Of a DNA stretch of 64,000 nt, positions 32,621-43,562 are shown piece after piece. The stretch spans positions 14,625,386 through 14,689,385 of the forward strand of contig NC_088306.1 in NCBI RefSeq assembly GCF_032854445.1, written 5' to 3'. Below the pieces are notes generated by a model. That model was not told where the DNA came from. It was given only the letters and a program-made list of their open reading frames with translations, and did no database searches. Each line of letters starts with the position of its first letter. Position 1 is the first letter of the stretch. The position numbers and the translations under genes were made by a program. Source of the DNA: Liolophura sinensis (lineage: Eukaryota > Mollusca > Polyplacophora > Chitonida > Chitonidae).

Positions 32621-34344
32621 AGTATGTACATGTATACAAGCAGACATACCAATACAAAGGGCATCCTCAAAGAAAATTTGCAGTGAACTGGCCCTGGTGG
32701 CTTACTGCTGATACGCAAATACAGTTGGTTTATTAAGAAGTTCACTTATACATGTGACACATTTTTCTTAGCAAGGTTCTCTCCTCTTTTGCAATGTAGG
32801 GAAGCGACATCCAGATCTGATAGGCTATCATTTCAGGGTTTCTTGTTGGGTCTGTGTGTAGAAAAACAGTTTTTCACTATTCGTTTACAGTTGACTTAGT
32901 GCAGTCATTCCAGGAAAGAAACAGCGCGATACAATTCAATTCATAGTTAAAAGGCATTTACAATCGTACCCAACCTATTTTCCTGTTCCAGGGTTCAAAA
33001 CCGTGAAAATGAACCTCCTTTGTTAGTTTGGGAATTGTACTGTACACTGATGTCGATGAGGAGGAAGCAAATATATCTAGAAAGTGTGCAAAGTTGTTAC
33101 CAACGAATAATGTCAATGGATGGATGAAATAAGTTCATTTGATTAAGGATGTGATCAGAATTGTGTTTTGCCAGAACAAATATATTATTAAGATATCTGA
33201 CATAAATTTCGATGGTTCCGATTTGCATTTCAAGAAAAGAGACCATAGCGATGTATCAGTCTGTTGGTAAAGTTCATCAGTTGTGGAAAATGTTTGTTCT
33301 GGTACAGGTGTCTTTGATAAGTTTTTTCAAAGAGATTTTCTTACGTGATACCTTTGTATATTCTATCTACAACAATGTGGGTGTTTTTATTAAAAGGTAC
33401 AACAGCAAAAGAAATAAAATCTATATGGCAGCCCAACAGTTGTTTGAGGACATCTTCGATTTTCTGGGCACCTTCAAGGGAGACTTTCACTGTGTGTTCA
33501 TTGTCTGTCCGAATTGTTTTCAATCTTTGGAACTCAGCGATCAATAATCAAAATATCACGTTGTAGTGAAAGTTGCATAGAACGTCGCTACCTCATTGCA
33601 CTCACTGATCAAGCTTTGTTGTCCTGGCGTACATTATGTTTGGGCCGGAAATTGGCACATGTATATTCTGTCCTCTCACTGTTGAGGAGGAATTGATGAC
33701 CAACCGAGATGAGGAGCTCTTGTATGAACAAAACAACCTCTTTTAATTCTATTATGGCACAACGATTTATACTATACTTCGAGTGGTTTACATATGCACT
33801 TATTTATCATGCATACAACGATAGACAGGTTCATTGTCATGCTCAGTTTAATTGTTTTTTTCTCTACACATCGATACAGAGGTGATGAAGGGACATGGCT
33901 ACCGCCATTTGTCCATTTTCGAGGTGGTCATGATAACCACCACAACGCCACTTTCCCTATATATACTATGTAAAATTTGCGTTCTTTTGATTTTACACAC
34001 AGCACATGCGTGTAAATCACCGTAACACATTGGGGATGTTCTGTCGTTAATGCGCTTTGTGTGTATTAACTACTGTCAATTGTAAATTTACTACTTAGTC
34101 CCTTAGGTATTAGAATCATCGTTAAGGAAAATATTAGGGTTATATGTCACAAAATATTGCATGTATTTAGCTCAGATTTTGCATATATGTAAAACATAAT
34201 AGTACAAAGGAGATATTCCATTGTTCACGTCCTACATGTGTGTTAATTACAGCAAATTACAGACTTCATGAACGTCACATTTCCATTGTTTGTATTATAA
34301 TCCAGGTTAAGGTAAATGTTGCAGTTCTTTAGCTGTTGGGCTGA

Positions 34345-34495
34345 ATGAATGATTATGGCTTAACGCCATATTGGCAATATTTCAGCCGTATCGTGGCGAG
34401 TTGTGTTGGGTTGAAGTTTTACATTCACGTGTCTTCTACAGGCGAGCTGCGTTGGGTTGAAGTTTTGCATTCACGTGTCTCTTACAGGCGAGCTT
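34345..34495 (+). repeat. SINE-like tail and 46-bp direct duplication
   Basis: GGCTTAACGCCATATTGGCA and ATATTTCAGCCGTATCGTGG form a SINE-like 3' end. The following GCGAGTTGTGTTGGGTTGAA...CACGTGTCTTCTACAG is repeated at once with three changes, ending GTCTCTTACAGGCGAGC. Confidence 0.7.
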
Positions 34496-34707
34496 TTTGC
34501 TATCTTTACTACAGGTTCTAAATCTGAATCATTTTTGGCGAATACACATAGAAGTGACAATACATAGGGCCTCACATTTGTCAACTTCTGCGGTTGCCAT
34601 GGTAATCAAAGTGCCAATTTATCTATGCCAGGCCTCTTCATGGCAGCTGTGGCAACTGGATTGCCAATATGTACCCTGTTTGTACTATATAAATCAGAAC
34701 ATATTTC

Positions 34708-34966
34708 TCCGTGGCCGAGATGGTTAGTGGTCAGCGCTGCGCAATGAATCAAAAGCCTCTCATCAATGCGGCGGCTGTGAGTTCAAGTCCAGCGCATGCT
34801 GTCTTACTCTCCGGCGATATATGGCAAGGTCTTCCAGCAACTTGCGGATGGTCGTGGGTTTCCCCTGCCCCTACCCGGTTTTTCTCTCACCATAATGCTG
34901 GCTGCCGTGGTGTAAGTGAAATATTCTTGAGTACGGCGTAAACACCGATAAAAATAAATAAATAAG
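34708..34966 (+). mobile_element. Full-length S1 SINE
   Basis: The head CCGTGGCCGAGATGGTTAGT, the B-box GTGAGTTCAAGTCC and the tail AAATAAATAAATAAGG are all present. Flanks AGAACATATTTC and AGGAATATATTTG may be a worn target duplication. It lies 75 bp from the GPCR1 acceptor. Confidence 0.9.
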
Positions 34967-35064
34967 GAATATATTTGTTCAAGCGTATGTTGGATTCAGG
35001 TGAACTCTTGTAAATATTCTTCATTTTTTTCTGTTCACAGGTGTATTACATGTATCACTCTAAA

Positions 35065-36183
35065 ATGGCGCAGACAGGTATGATGAACAGATCAAACGCT
35101 GATGGGATCTTCTCCAACATCTCCAACCACAACGCCTCCTGTTGTCCAGATGGAATGGCACAATCCTTACCTGCCTCAAATGTTTTGACGTTCCGCTTTA
35201 GCCTTGCCTTCGCTATCATTTGCTGCGTGAACATTGCTATGGCATTTGCGTCCGTCTTCGTCAATTCCCTTCTACTGTGGGCCATTACAAGGGTGGAAAA
35301 CTCAGTGCTGAAGGCTAAACGGTTCATTATAAACTTAAGCATAACAAACATTGCCTTACCAGTCCTTTTTGCCCTGGATCCGTATTTCATATCTTCATTA
35401 CTATACAAGAATGGGAACATTGTTTCTCCCGATATTTGTGCGCTTGGGGTTGTTGTTACGTTGGGCTTAGTTTTATTCTGTACGCAAGCATCCTGTGTCC
35501 TTGGTCTGGCTTGTGATCGCATTTATGCCGTGGCTCGACCACTGACCTACAGCACTATTGGTTATACTCAACCGATGAGCAGATTCATGCTGTTTCTGCC
35601 TTGGTTAATTGGCACAACCATCTGGGTTATCTTTATGCTAGTAAGTTGGCCAAGTCTACCACCGGCTGAAATTCCAGGGGTTCCTACGTTCTGTCTACAC
35701 CTCGTAAACACCTATCTATCAGCGGAAGGTACCAAAACCTTAGACAGTTTTATAGGAGGCGTAAATATCTTTTCATTTATTGTTTACGTCTCCATTTTTG
35801 GTATACTTAAATACAAAGAACGCACTATTCAAAATTTATCTAAGACGACAGCTAAGAAAACAACCCTTTCCTTGGCCCGAACCTACTTTCTGATTAACAT
35901 TACAACGTTGGCTCTGTATCTCCCTGCGCCACTGTTTTCAATTATTGCTGAAAATGCTACTGGGGATTCTCTCACTGAAGAGTCCGCTTACATTGCAAGT
36001 TCTCTCATTATACTGTACTTAGGAAACACATGCTTGGACCCGCTAATTTTGATGAGTCGAATACCGTCCATTCGCAGGCATTTACCGATCAAGTCCAAGT
36101 CTAATGAGGGCCAACACGACAGAAAGCATTTGGACAGTACGACAGTCACACAAAGAAAAACGGTTTCTACTCTAAGTGTATAA
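35065..36183 (+). CDS. Atypical rhodopsin-like (class A) GPCR, orphan (GPCR1)
   Basis: Plasma-membrane receptor of 372 residues with seven hydrophobic segments (about 43-68, 87-110, 128-151, 173-195, 228-250, 271-294, 309-332). The N-terminus has three N-glycosylation sequons (NRS, NIS, NAS). Kept: Asn in TM1 (SVFVNSLLL, N67), the paired extracellular cysteines C125 and C210, and W180 in TM4. Changed: Asn95 for the TM2 Asp (LSITN); DRI (151-153) for DRY, within CDRIYAVARPLTY; no CWxP in TM6 (LYLPAP instead); and DPLIL for NPxxY. The frame is intact, so these look selected rather than decayed. The start at 35065 (AAAATGG) is preferred for its context; an ATG at 35050 is in frame. A splice acceptor ends at 35040. 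The ligand is unknown. It may belong to a lineage-specific receptor expansion. Confidence 0.93.
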   Translation: MAQTGMMNRSNADGIFSNISNHNASCCPDGMAQSLPASNVLTFRFSLAFAIICCVNIAMAFASVFVNSLLLWAITRVENSVLKAKRFIINLSITNIALPVLFALDPYFISSLLYKNGNIVSPDICALGVVVTLGLVLFCTQASCVLGLACDRIYAVARPLTYSTIGYTQPMSRFMLFLPWLIGTTIWVIFMLVSWPSLPPAEIPGVPTFCLHLVNTYLSAEGTKTLDSFIGGVNIFSFIVYVSIFGILKYKERTIQNLSKTTAKKTTLSLARTYFLINITTLALYLPAPLFSIIAENATGDSLTEESAYIASSLIILYLGNTCLDPLILMSRIPSIRRHLPIKSKSNEGQHDRKHLDSTTVTQRKTVSTLSV

Positions 36184-36984
36184 GTCGCGTTTGCCTTAAA
36201 TCATATCATATATTTTCTCTTTGGAAAGATGAGATTGTAACAAGAACAAAATCTCATTAAGGTGGACACCTAAACGCCTATGGAATCATGACTGTTGTTC
36301 TCTGCTGCAGTCTTATATGTTAACGTGTCCACTACCGTGAATGCAATGAAACAGGTCATAACGTTTAAAATCTATGTTTCAGTCTCAAATAGTCTAAACT
36401 CCCTATAGCAACCTGTCCTCAATCACCACGTCGTCCATTTTGAATAGTTGAATGCGCTGGACAACATGATTTTAGTAACCTTTTGCGTTTAACTCGACGC
36501 ATCATATTTTTGTGCAGTTTTTCAACATGAAGATTAACTATATTCTTATCAATTTAATTCCAGTCAATTTAAGAACTGAAAGTGGTTGTCACAGTTGTAT
36601 TCTAAGGCTGTCCAATACCCACTGTTCGCAAAGGGACATACTACATTCCAACAGAGTGGAAAGTTATTATATTGCGACTGCCATCCTCACTTGCACACAA
36701 ACCTTGCTTCGTCTCATTGAGCTCGCAAAGGGGTGAGCCTGGGGAAATACCTCATGTAAACTGTTCAATATGTGTTCAAATTATTAGGTTTCATTAGTAT
36801 CACAATTTGACGGAAATCAAAAGTGTATTTGGTTTAATGTGAGTTCTGTAAGAGTCGATGTGTCCGTTTAGGTGTTGACTGGAAACAATATCTTGGGTTT
36901 TCGTCGGCAGATACTTAAGACGAAAAGCTCGAGAAGAATCTCAGTAGTTGTAGGCAATGCTAGCACTGGTCTGGCTGGCCTTTA
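36184..36984. other. 3' flank of GPCR1; nothing else recognised
   Basis: No canonical AATAAA is seen within 600 bp of the stop. Bases 36512-36736 hold an unsupported 74-codon frame. Confidence 0.3.
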
Positions 36985-37243
36985 TTTATTTTTGACTGGT
37001 GTTTTACGCCGTACTCAAGAATATTTCACTTATACTACGGCGGCCAGAATTATGGTAGGAGGAAGCCGGGCAGAGCCCGGGGGAAACCCACGACCATCCG
37101 CAGGTTGCTGAGAGACCTTCCCACTTACAACCGGAGAGGAAACCAGCATGAGCTGGACTTGAACTCACAGCGACCTCATTGGTGAGAGACTCCTGGGTCC
37201 TTATGCTGTGCTAGCGCGCTAACCAACTGAGCCACGCAGGCCA
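36985..37243 (-). mobile_element. Full-length S1 SINE
   Basis: Runs from the TTTATTTATTTTTGACTGGT tail to AACTGAGCCACGCAGGCC, the reversed tRNA-like head. The GCAGAGCCCGGGGGAAACCC segment is intact. Confidence 0.92.
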
Positions 37244-37339
37244 CGGGATGAGATAGATGAGATGTCTGTATAAACCGATCTTTATTGTGCAAGTATTAAA
37301 CATTATATTCTTGTCACCAGAGAAATACAACATAAAACA

Positions 37340-37513
37340 GACTGCAGTATACAGAGTGAAGCTAGAGCAGCAATGACAGTGTGATGCGTGGCAAGTGGTC
37401 ACAGGCAGCCGGTGAAATGTGACCCCTGTCAATTTGCCTCAGCTGGGGTTTTATTCTAACTGTTCATGTAAATGCTTAAATAGCAGCAAAAGTCACGCCC
37501 CCCCCCCCCCCCC
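37340..37513 (-). repeat. Family A copy, reverse, ending in a poly-C tract
   Basis: GAGCAGCAATGACAGTGTGA, GGCAAGTGGTCACAGGCAGC and GGGGTTTTATTCTAACTGTT, then CATGTAAATGCTTAAATAGC. The GTCACGCC block expands directly into 16 C residues (37498-37513). Confidence 0.75.
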
Positions 37514-37760
37514 GACGTCAGAGATTCTGGAGAATTAGCACCTCGCAACAATCTTTGAAGGATCTCTAGTATAACCATCGTCCGTAAGTCGTATTGTGAA
37601 CACTGAAAGAATTTCTTTGAGCCACTTCTTTGTAAAGTATGCTTCAGTGTTGAAATGTACCCTTTCAATCCAGAACCAAATATGTACGTGCTAAATCCAT
37701 TGTTTTACTTCACTGGGAAAATGTGCATATTTGGAACGAAACACTTATGTTACAAATATG
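37514..37760. other. No gene recognised
   Basis: Unique sequence without features. Confidence 0.3.
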
Positions 37761-37761
37761 T

Positions 37762-37890
37762 TAGCCTGCGGATGGTCGTGGGTTTCATCCTGGCTCTGCC
37801 CAGTTTCCTCACACCATAATGCTGGCCGCCGTCGTATAAGTGAAATATTCTTGAGTACGGCGTAAAACACCAATCAAATAAATACAGATA
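37762..37890 (+). mobile_element. S1 SINE, 5'-truncated
   Basis: Begins GCCTGCGGATGGTCGTGGGT and ends AATCAAATAAATA. The flanks ATATGTTA on both sides (37755 and 37886) suggest an 8-bp target duplication and insertion as a truncated copy. Confidence 0.85.
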
Positions 37891-38185
37891 TGTTATCTTA
37901 TGAATAGTAGATCTTGTGCTTCTTTTGTTGCTTAGTATTTTATAATATGTGTTTTCTATTGTTGTACATTATCGTTAATTGTATATAAATATACGTTATT
38001 AATTCAGATGTAGACGTTGTATATGTAAATTCAATAAATCTCACCTAATTTGAACTTATGTAGACAGTGTGTCTTGTACCTCTCACTTGGAGACTCGCTG
38101 TTATATGTTATAAAGGATGTGTCGAAAAAATACAAAGGATTTTCAAAAGATATATTTATAAAAGATTACAAAGCAGACAATAACA
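37891..38185. other. No gene recognised
   Basis: AT-rich, featureless. Confidence 0.3.
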
Positions 38186-38189
38186 CCAG

Positions 38190-38380
38190 AGAAGTGACAG
38201 CAGTGTGATAATGTGGACACCCATCACCAGGTAAATCTTTCGTCAAGTTACCTCTTTCAAGGTTTTCATTCTAACTGTTCGTGTAAATGCTTAAATAACA
38301 ACAACTTACACGTGGCAACACGTTAATTTGCAATTTATCAGACGTCACAAGTCTAGAATTATTCAGAATGGTGTGTAGTC
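38190..38380 (-). repeat. Family A copy, reverse
   Basis: CAGCAGTGTGATAATGTGGA, AAGGTTTTCATTCTAACTGT, AAATGCTTAAATAACAACAA, then TTAATTTGCAATTTATCAGA and TCTAGAATTATTCAGAATGG. It retains the 5' block missing from many copies. Confidence 0.75.
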
Positions 38381-39554
38381 ATCATAATTATCAAGCAATC
38401 ACATGAAGCCGAGGCACCAGGCCTCGGGGATGGGGATAACTCATGGCTTTGGGTCAGCAGTTTAAAGTCAAAACGGTAAAATATCATGTAGCCCAATGGC
38501 AACCCCTCTGGTTTATTTAATTATGCACCGGATCGTTGCGGGGTGCCCCGGGGTAAACTTGACCTTTGGCAAGCTATTTTTCGAATTTTCCCATATTTGA
38601 CGTGCATACTTGAAAGCCAACTGACCCCAGCGCGCTGTCGACAACCTAATGTCATTAAGACCTCGCGAACAATAACGAGAGCAGGAAAATTTGCAAATAT
38701 CCGTGTCCAAATCCCAGAGCTGAACCAACAACTAGTGTATACATTTTCTTACTATTTCTCAAAAGACTTTAGCAACCGTCACAGTCGAACAAAGAAACGT
38801 ACTTAAGACTCAAAGGTAACTTACGTGTTTAACGAGAAAAAGTTGCAATATAGAAGAGACTGATCACTTTAAACATTATACATGTGAAAAGAGCTAAATG
38901 TAGAAAGATCAACAACTTCAATGCATTAAGCTACATGTGAAGTTTGCTTGCACTAATTGACTTCTCAACGTCTGGCCTGTAGGCGGGGTATCTTCTTGAA
39001 ATCAGCTCTGCACAAGCTCTGCGCAATTATTTACCCAGTTGGAAATTACGCAAAAAGCACAAATCGATGACGACTGCTTTTGCCCACAGGGGATCATTAG
39101 ACCTATGAAAGACTCACGAGAAACAATACATTTTTAAGGAAAGCTGTCTTGGAATATATTGATGCCTCCAGTACTTGTTTTTCAACCATTTAACCTCCTC
39201 TTCGTGAGAGCAGTCATCCATTTTCAGCAACGATTTAGTTTTTGTCAGTGATTGTTATAAACGAGCCATTATCTAGAGGGTATTCTATAAAGCGTCAAAC
39301 ATGTCAAAGGCACAAACTATCTGTGGTATAAGGAAGCTTTCGCGGTTTCTTATATATCTTCCTTTCTGACGTGCACTTCAAACGTAATCGATATATATTG
39401 ACAGACGGATGATATTCTTCTCAGATTAGAAAAATTAGATTGTCGATTCAATTGCTGAGAATGGAATCTTCACTGAAACACGTTAGGCATATCACTGTAT
39501 TGGTTTGCGGTGTTGAAATCGACCCGGATAATCTCTGAGCGATCAAAAACAACA
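38381..39554. other. No secure gene
   Basis: At 38765-38817 the words AGCAACCGTCACAGTCGAAC and GACTCAAAG|GTAACTT faintly resemble the ends of the P1 and P2 exons, but no TATA or CCAAT arrangement precedes them. The 87-codon plus-strand frame 38543-38806 covers this stretch and has no known domain. Confidence 0.25.
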
Positions 39555-39775
39555 GACAATGCAGAAGCCTTGTGTGGTAATTTTCACCAGGAAAAACTAT
39601 TCCAAATACGAGTACATATCTGACAATATACCGCTTAATGCTGAACGTCAAGCGCGGAAGTCACACCTTTCTCCTTTAAGATCTTAGGTGTGCCTCGACA
39701 TAGGATTGAGTTTGGATGTACGCCCCCGAAGCGGACGCTCAACCAAATGAGCTAATGGAGCTATGTGAGAACGGT
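39555..39775 (-). mobile_element. S3 SINE copy 1 of a local pair
   Basis: CGCTTAATGCTGAACGTCAA, CTTTAAGATCTTAGGTGTGC and the reversed head GACGCTCAACCAAATGAGCT. The opposite end is missing. Confidence 0.75.
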
Positions 39776-39814
39776 GGGGGAGGGTGAAGGGAGTGATGAG
39801 TATCGCGGGGAACC

Positions 39815-40040
39815 TTTAAGTGAGTGCTTGGGGTTGAACGTCGTGCTCAACAATTTTTCAGTCATGAGACGACGACAAATACGAGTAAATACTTGTCAAT
39901 ATACCCCTTAATGCTGAACGTCAAGCGCAGAAGTCACAATTGTCTCCTTTAAGATCTAAGGTGTGACTCGAGACAGGATTGAGTCTGGATCTAGCGCCCC
40001 TGGAGCGCACGCTCTACCAACAGAGCTATTGGAGCTATAG
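39815..40040 (-). mobile_element. S3 SINE copy 2 of a local pair
   Basis: GTGCTTGGGGTTGAACGTCG, CAGTCATGAGACGACGACAA and the head CGCTCTACCAACAGAGCTAT. It shares with copy 1 the otherwise unusual words AAATACGAGTA and CAATATACC, so the two probably arose by local duplication. Confidence 0.8.
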
Positions 40041-40139
40041 GAAACCTTTGATGTTGTGATGCCAGCAGCGCCATAGGATGAGAATGAGATGACCTAGCCC
40101 TCTTACAACGATGAAGTTATAAGAGATGAAATTACATGT

Positions 40140-40285
40140 CCCCAGCACCTTGGCTTAGGCAGAATTAGATAAAGAAAATGCGGTGATGTCAATTGCAATA
40201 TATTAGATGTCACCTGTCTAGAATGACTCAGAATGCTGTGTTGTCATCACATTTAATATACAAAGTCATTAAAGCAATATAAAGG
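40140..40285 (-). repeat. Family A copy, reverse, 5' half
   Basis: CAGAATTAGATAAAGAAAAT, GCGGTGATGTCAATTGCAAT, CTGTCTAGAATGACTCAGAA and TGCTGTGTTGTCATCACATT. It faces the plus copy at 40575. Confidence 0.75.
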
Positions 40286-40574
40286 CCTCGCGGATGCTTA
40301 ATCCACCAAAAGAATCCGGATTTATGAGATACAATCATAGAGAGAATAAAATGACGCAGCGACGTCATGTGACAAATAGTCAAATGGACACCCGCAATCG
40401 ATGAAGTACATTCACATAGACTATCTTTGCGTCTTTCCATCATCAGTAAAGATTGTCGGCTGTTTCTCTTCTCCGTCCTAATTTCATGTTATATATACTG
40501 CCTCAGTTTCTGTTTTGAGAAATGTTCTTGCGTTTTCCGTTTTACTCTCTATGCTTTTGTCTTTTGTATTGTAT
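40286..40574. other. Spacer between two inverted family A copies
   Basis: No gene is recognised; a short 60-codon frame is hydrophobic but unsupported. Confidence 0.3.
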
Positions 40575-40860
40575 TGCAGTGTGTGATGACACTACAGTAT
40601 TTTCATTAATTCTAAAACACTGACATCTAATATGCAATTGCAATTAACATCACTCAATATATTTACCTAATTCTGCTAAAGACACGGTGCTACATGTAGG
40701 AGGGGTGTAATATACTACTATTGAAGCATTTATATGAATAGTTAGAACTAAACCTTAACTGTGTTAAACTGACAGGAAGCTGTATTTCGCCGGTTACGTG
40801 TGACCATTTGCTAGTTATCACTCACTGTTCTGGCTGTACTTTTCTGTAGTCCACCCACAA
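40575..40860 (+). repeat. Family A copy, near full length
   Basis: TGTGTGATGACACTACAGTA, GCAATTGCAATTAACATCAC, TATTTCGCCGGTTACGTGTG and ACCATTTGCTAGTTATCACT. It ends directly at an S1 SINE fragment. Confidence 0.75.
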
Positions 40861-40940
40861 TAATGCTGGCCGCCGTTGTATAAGTGAAGTATTCTTGAGT
40901 ACGGCGTAAAACACCAAGCAAATAAATAAATAAATAAATC
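40855..40940 (+). mobile_element. S1 SINE fragment, 3' end
   Basis: CACAATAATGCTGGCCGCCG, then TATTCTTGAGTACGGCGTAA and four AAAT units. Confidence 0.85.
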
Positions 40941-41699
40941 TATGTTGTAGTCTGTTATATTTACCGATGGTTACAGTGCACAAACGTTCACAAGAGCTCC
41001 GTTTATTGTCATCACATCCCTATGAACACTGATAAATTACCTGTCCAAGGCCGCGTTTGTATTTGCACTTCGTTAGTCCTAGCCATTCATAGACAAAGCA
41101 CCTTATTAACCATTGGGTCCAACAAAATTTGAAATTTTACAAATGATAAACCGAAATCAAAAGGTGAAACATTATTCCCAGCTAATGGTTTGCTCTGACA
41201 CGATCAGCCCAGTAGTTTAACAGAAGGTTACTGTATGTCAGAGAACTACAAGCAATTATTTTCATGTTCGTATTCCGTGTCTTAGATCAGGGGCCAAGAC
41301 AAGGGAGGTAACTTCAATGGGAATGATGGCAGTAGAACTTCGGATTACAGTGATACTGAAACCCCAGTTCAGTTAATAAAGACTTGTAAAAAATACGTCT
41401 CCTGTATGCTTGTGTCGGTCTGTGTGTTGTCCCGTCCGTTTACTCAGCCCTGACTATTGTCGTATGTTTCCCTTTATCAATCAAACTGAAAATCACCAGT
41501 CTCAAAAAACATATATGAAAAACCTCATGTCAGCCTATAGAATACTCTGTCGTTATCAGTTGTATTTTTTCTCAATACGTTTATAAGCAATTAGAGTACC
41601 GTAGATGATCTAGGTCATAGTGCCAAAAGGAAAAAGTTACAAAAAACTAAGTTACGAAATTTTGTGAAAGTGGCCCCAGCATTATGGTGGGGCAGAAAC
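40941..41699. other. No gene recognised
   Basis: Nothing notable except a 30-bp S1-like scrap (CCAGCATTATGGTGGGGCAG) at 41674, just before the minisatellite. Confidence 0.3.
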
Positions 41700-43133
41700 C
41701 CCTCATGTACTATCCATCACAACCAGTAGAGTCCTCATGCACTATCCATCACAACCAGTAGTGTCCTCATGCACTATCCATCACATCCAGTCGTGTCCTC
41801 ATGTACTATCTATCACAACCAGTCGTGTCCTCATGTACTATCCATCACAACCAGTCGTGTCCTCATGTATTATCCATCACATCCAGTCGTGCTCTCATGT
41901 ACTATTCTTCACAACCAGTCGTGTCCTCATGTATTATCCATCACAACCAGTCGTGCAGTCATGTACTATCCATTACAACCTGTCGTGTCCTCATTTACCA
42001 TCTATCACATCCAGTCGTGTCCTTATGTACTATCCATCACAACCAGTCGTGTCCTCATGTATTATTCAACACATCCAGTCGTGTTCTTATGTACTATCCA
42101 TCACAACCAGTCGTGTCCTCATGTACTATCCAGCACAACCAGTCGTGTCCTCATGTACTATCCATCACAACCAGTCGTGTCCTTATGTACTATCCATCAC
42201 AACCAGTCGTGTCCTCATGTGGTATCCATCACAACCAGTCGTGTAGTCATGTACCATCCATTACAACCAGTCGTGTCTCCACGTACTATTCATCACAACC
42301 AATCGTGTAGTCATGTACTATCCATCACAACCAGTCGTGTCCTCATGTACTATCCATTACAACCAGTCGTGTCCTCATTTACCATCTATCACATCCAGTC
42401 CGTGTCCTTATGTACTATCCATCACAACCAGTCGTGTCCTCATGTACCATCCATCACAACCAGTCGTGTCCTCATGTGGTATCTATCACAGCCAGTCGTG
42501 TAGTCATGTACTATCCATTACAACCAGTCGTGTCTTCACGTACTATTCATCACAACCAATCGAGTCCTCGTGTACTAACCATCACAACCACTCGTGTAGT
42601 CATGTACTATCCATCACAACCAGTCGTGTCCTCATGTACTATATATTACAACCAGTCGTGTCCTTATGTACTATCCATCACATCCAGTCGTGTCCTCATG
42701 TAGTATCCTTCACAACCAGTGGTGTTCTCATGTACTATCCATCACAACCAGTCGTGTCCTCATTTACTATCCATCACAACTAGTCGTGTCCTCATGTACT
42801 ATCCATCACAACCAGTCGTGTCCTCATGTAGTATCCATCACAACCAGTCGTGTCCTCATGTACTATCCTTCACAACCAGTCGTGTCCTCATGTACTATCC
42901 TTCACAACCATTCTTGTCCTCATGTAGTATCCATCACAACAAGTCGTGTCCTCATATACCATCCATCACAACCAGTCGTGTCCTCATGTACCATCCATCA
43001 CAACCAGTCGTATCCTCATGTACTATTCATCACAACCAGTCGTGTCCTCATGTACTATCCATCACAACCAGTCGTGTCCGTATGTACTAACTATTACAAC
43101 AAGTCGTGTCCTCATGTACTATCCATCACAACG
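41700..43133 (+). repeat. Long 32-bp minisatellite (about 45 units)
   Basis: Unit: TACTATCCATCACAACCAGT then CGTGTCCTCATG. Variants recur in mixed order (ACATCCAG, GTAGTCATG, TCCTTATG), indicating past unequal exchange. The plus strand has no stop in any frame over long stretches because the unit has none and 32 is not a multiple of 3; all frames give the same Ser/Tyr/Thr/His-rich 32-residue repeat. The overlapping open frames of up to 244 codons are by-products and not supported as genes. Confidence 0.97.
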
Positions 43134-43316
43134 CCAAACTGTATTGCATCCCATATTTTGTGAAGAAATGATTTATGGGGAATGATGGTATGGGGTACCT
43201 TTTCCCAAGCAATGGTCACACAGATGCACGCTGGAGCAATGGTCACACAGATGCACGCCTGCATTCCACGAGAACAATTGTTCTGGTGGGATGCAGGCCA
43301 CTGACCTATAGCCGGA

Positions 43317-43562
43317 TTGATTGGGGCCTCTGTGGCCTAGGTGGTTAGCGTACTATTGCAGCGCAATGATCCAGGAACCTCTCATGAAATCGGTTCCTGT
43401 GGGTTCAAGTCCATCTCACGATGGCTTCCTCTCCGGCCATTCGTGAAAAGGTCTGTCTGCAACCTGCGGATGGTCTTCAGTTCCCTGGGGCTCTGCATGA
43501 TTCCCTCATACCATAATGCGGGCCGCCGTCGTATAAGTAAAACACAAATCAAATAAATAAAC
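43317..43562 (+). mobile_element. Full-length S1 SINE, diverged
   Basis: The head GGGGCCTCTGTGGCCTAGGT, the B-box GTGGGTTCAAGTCC, and a 3' end in which the TATTCTTGAGTACGG block is deleted (GTATAAGTAAAACACAAATC). Flanks CCGGATTGATT and CCGAATTGATT may be its target duplication. Confidence 0.88.

Larger units (their letters stand above)
31424..35040 (+). other. Proposed first intron of GPCR1; contents
   Basis: Bounded by GTAAGTTTGG at 31424 and by the acceptor TTTTTTTCTGTTCACAG ending at 35040, preceded by a pyrimidine-rich tract. Inside lie a family B copy, SINE-like debris (32480-32620, 34345-34400), a 46-bp duplication and one full S1 SINE. A 67-codon minus-strand frame (33341-33544) ends near a GTAAG and could be an unrelated exon, but has no domain that I know. 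The remaining stretches show nothing. Confidence 0.4.

Noticed and set aside
33341-33544. Minus-strand exon with donor GTAAG
   Set aside because: 67 open codons without a recognised domain or partner exon; left as a remark in the intron entry.
38543-38817. Third copy of the P1/P2 first-exon module
   Set aside because: Only the exon-end words look alike; the CCAAT/TATA arrangement and upstream blocks are missing.
41737-43163. Overlapping open frames of up to 244 codons as genes
   Set aside because: They follow directly from a stop-free 32-bp tandem unit read in three frames.
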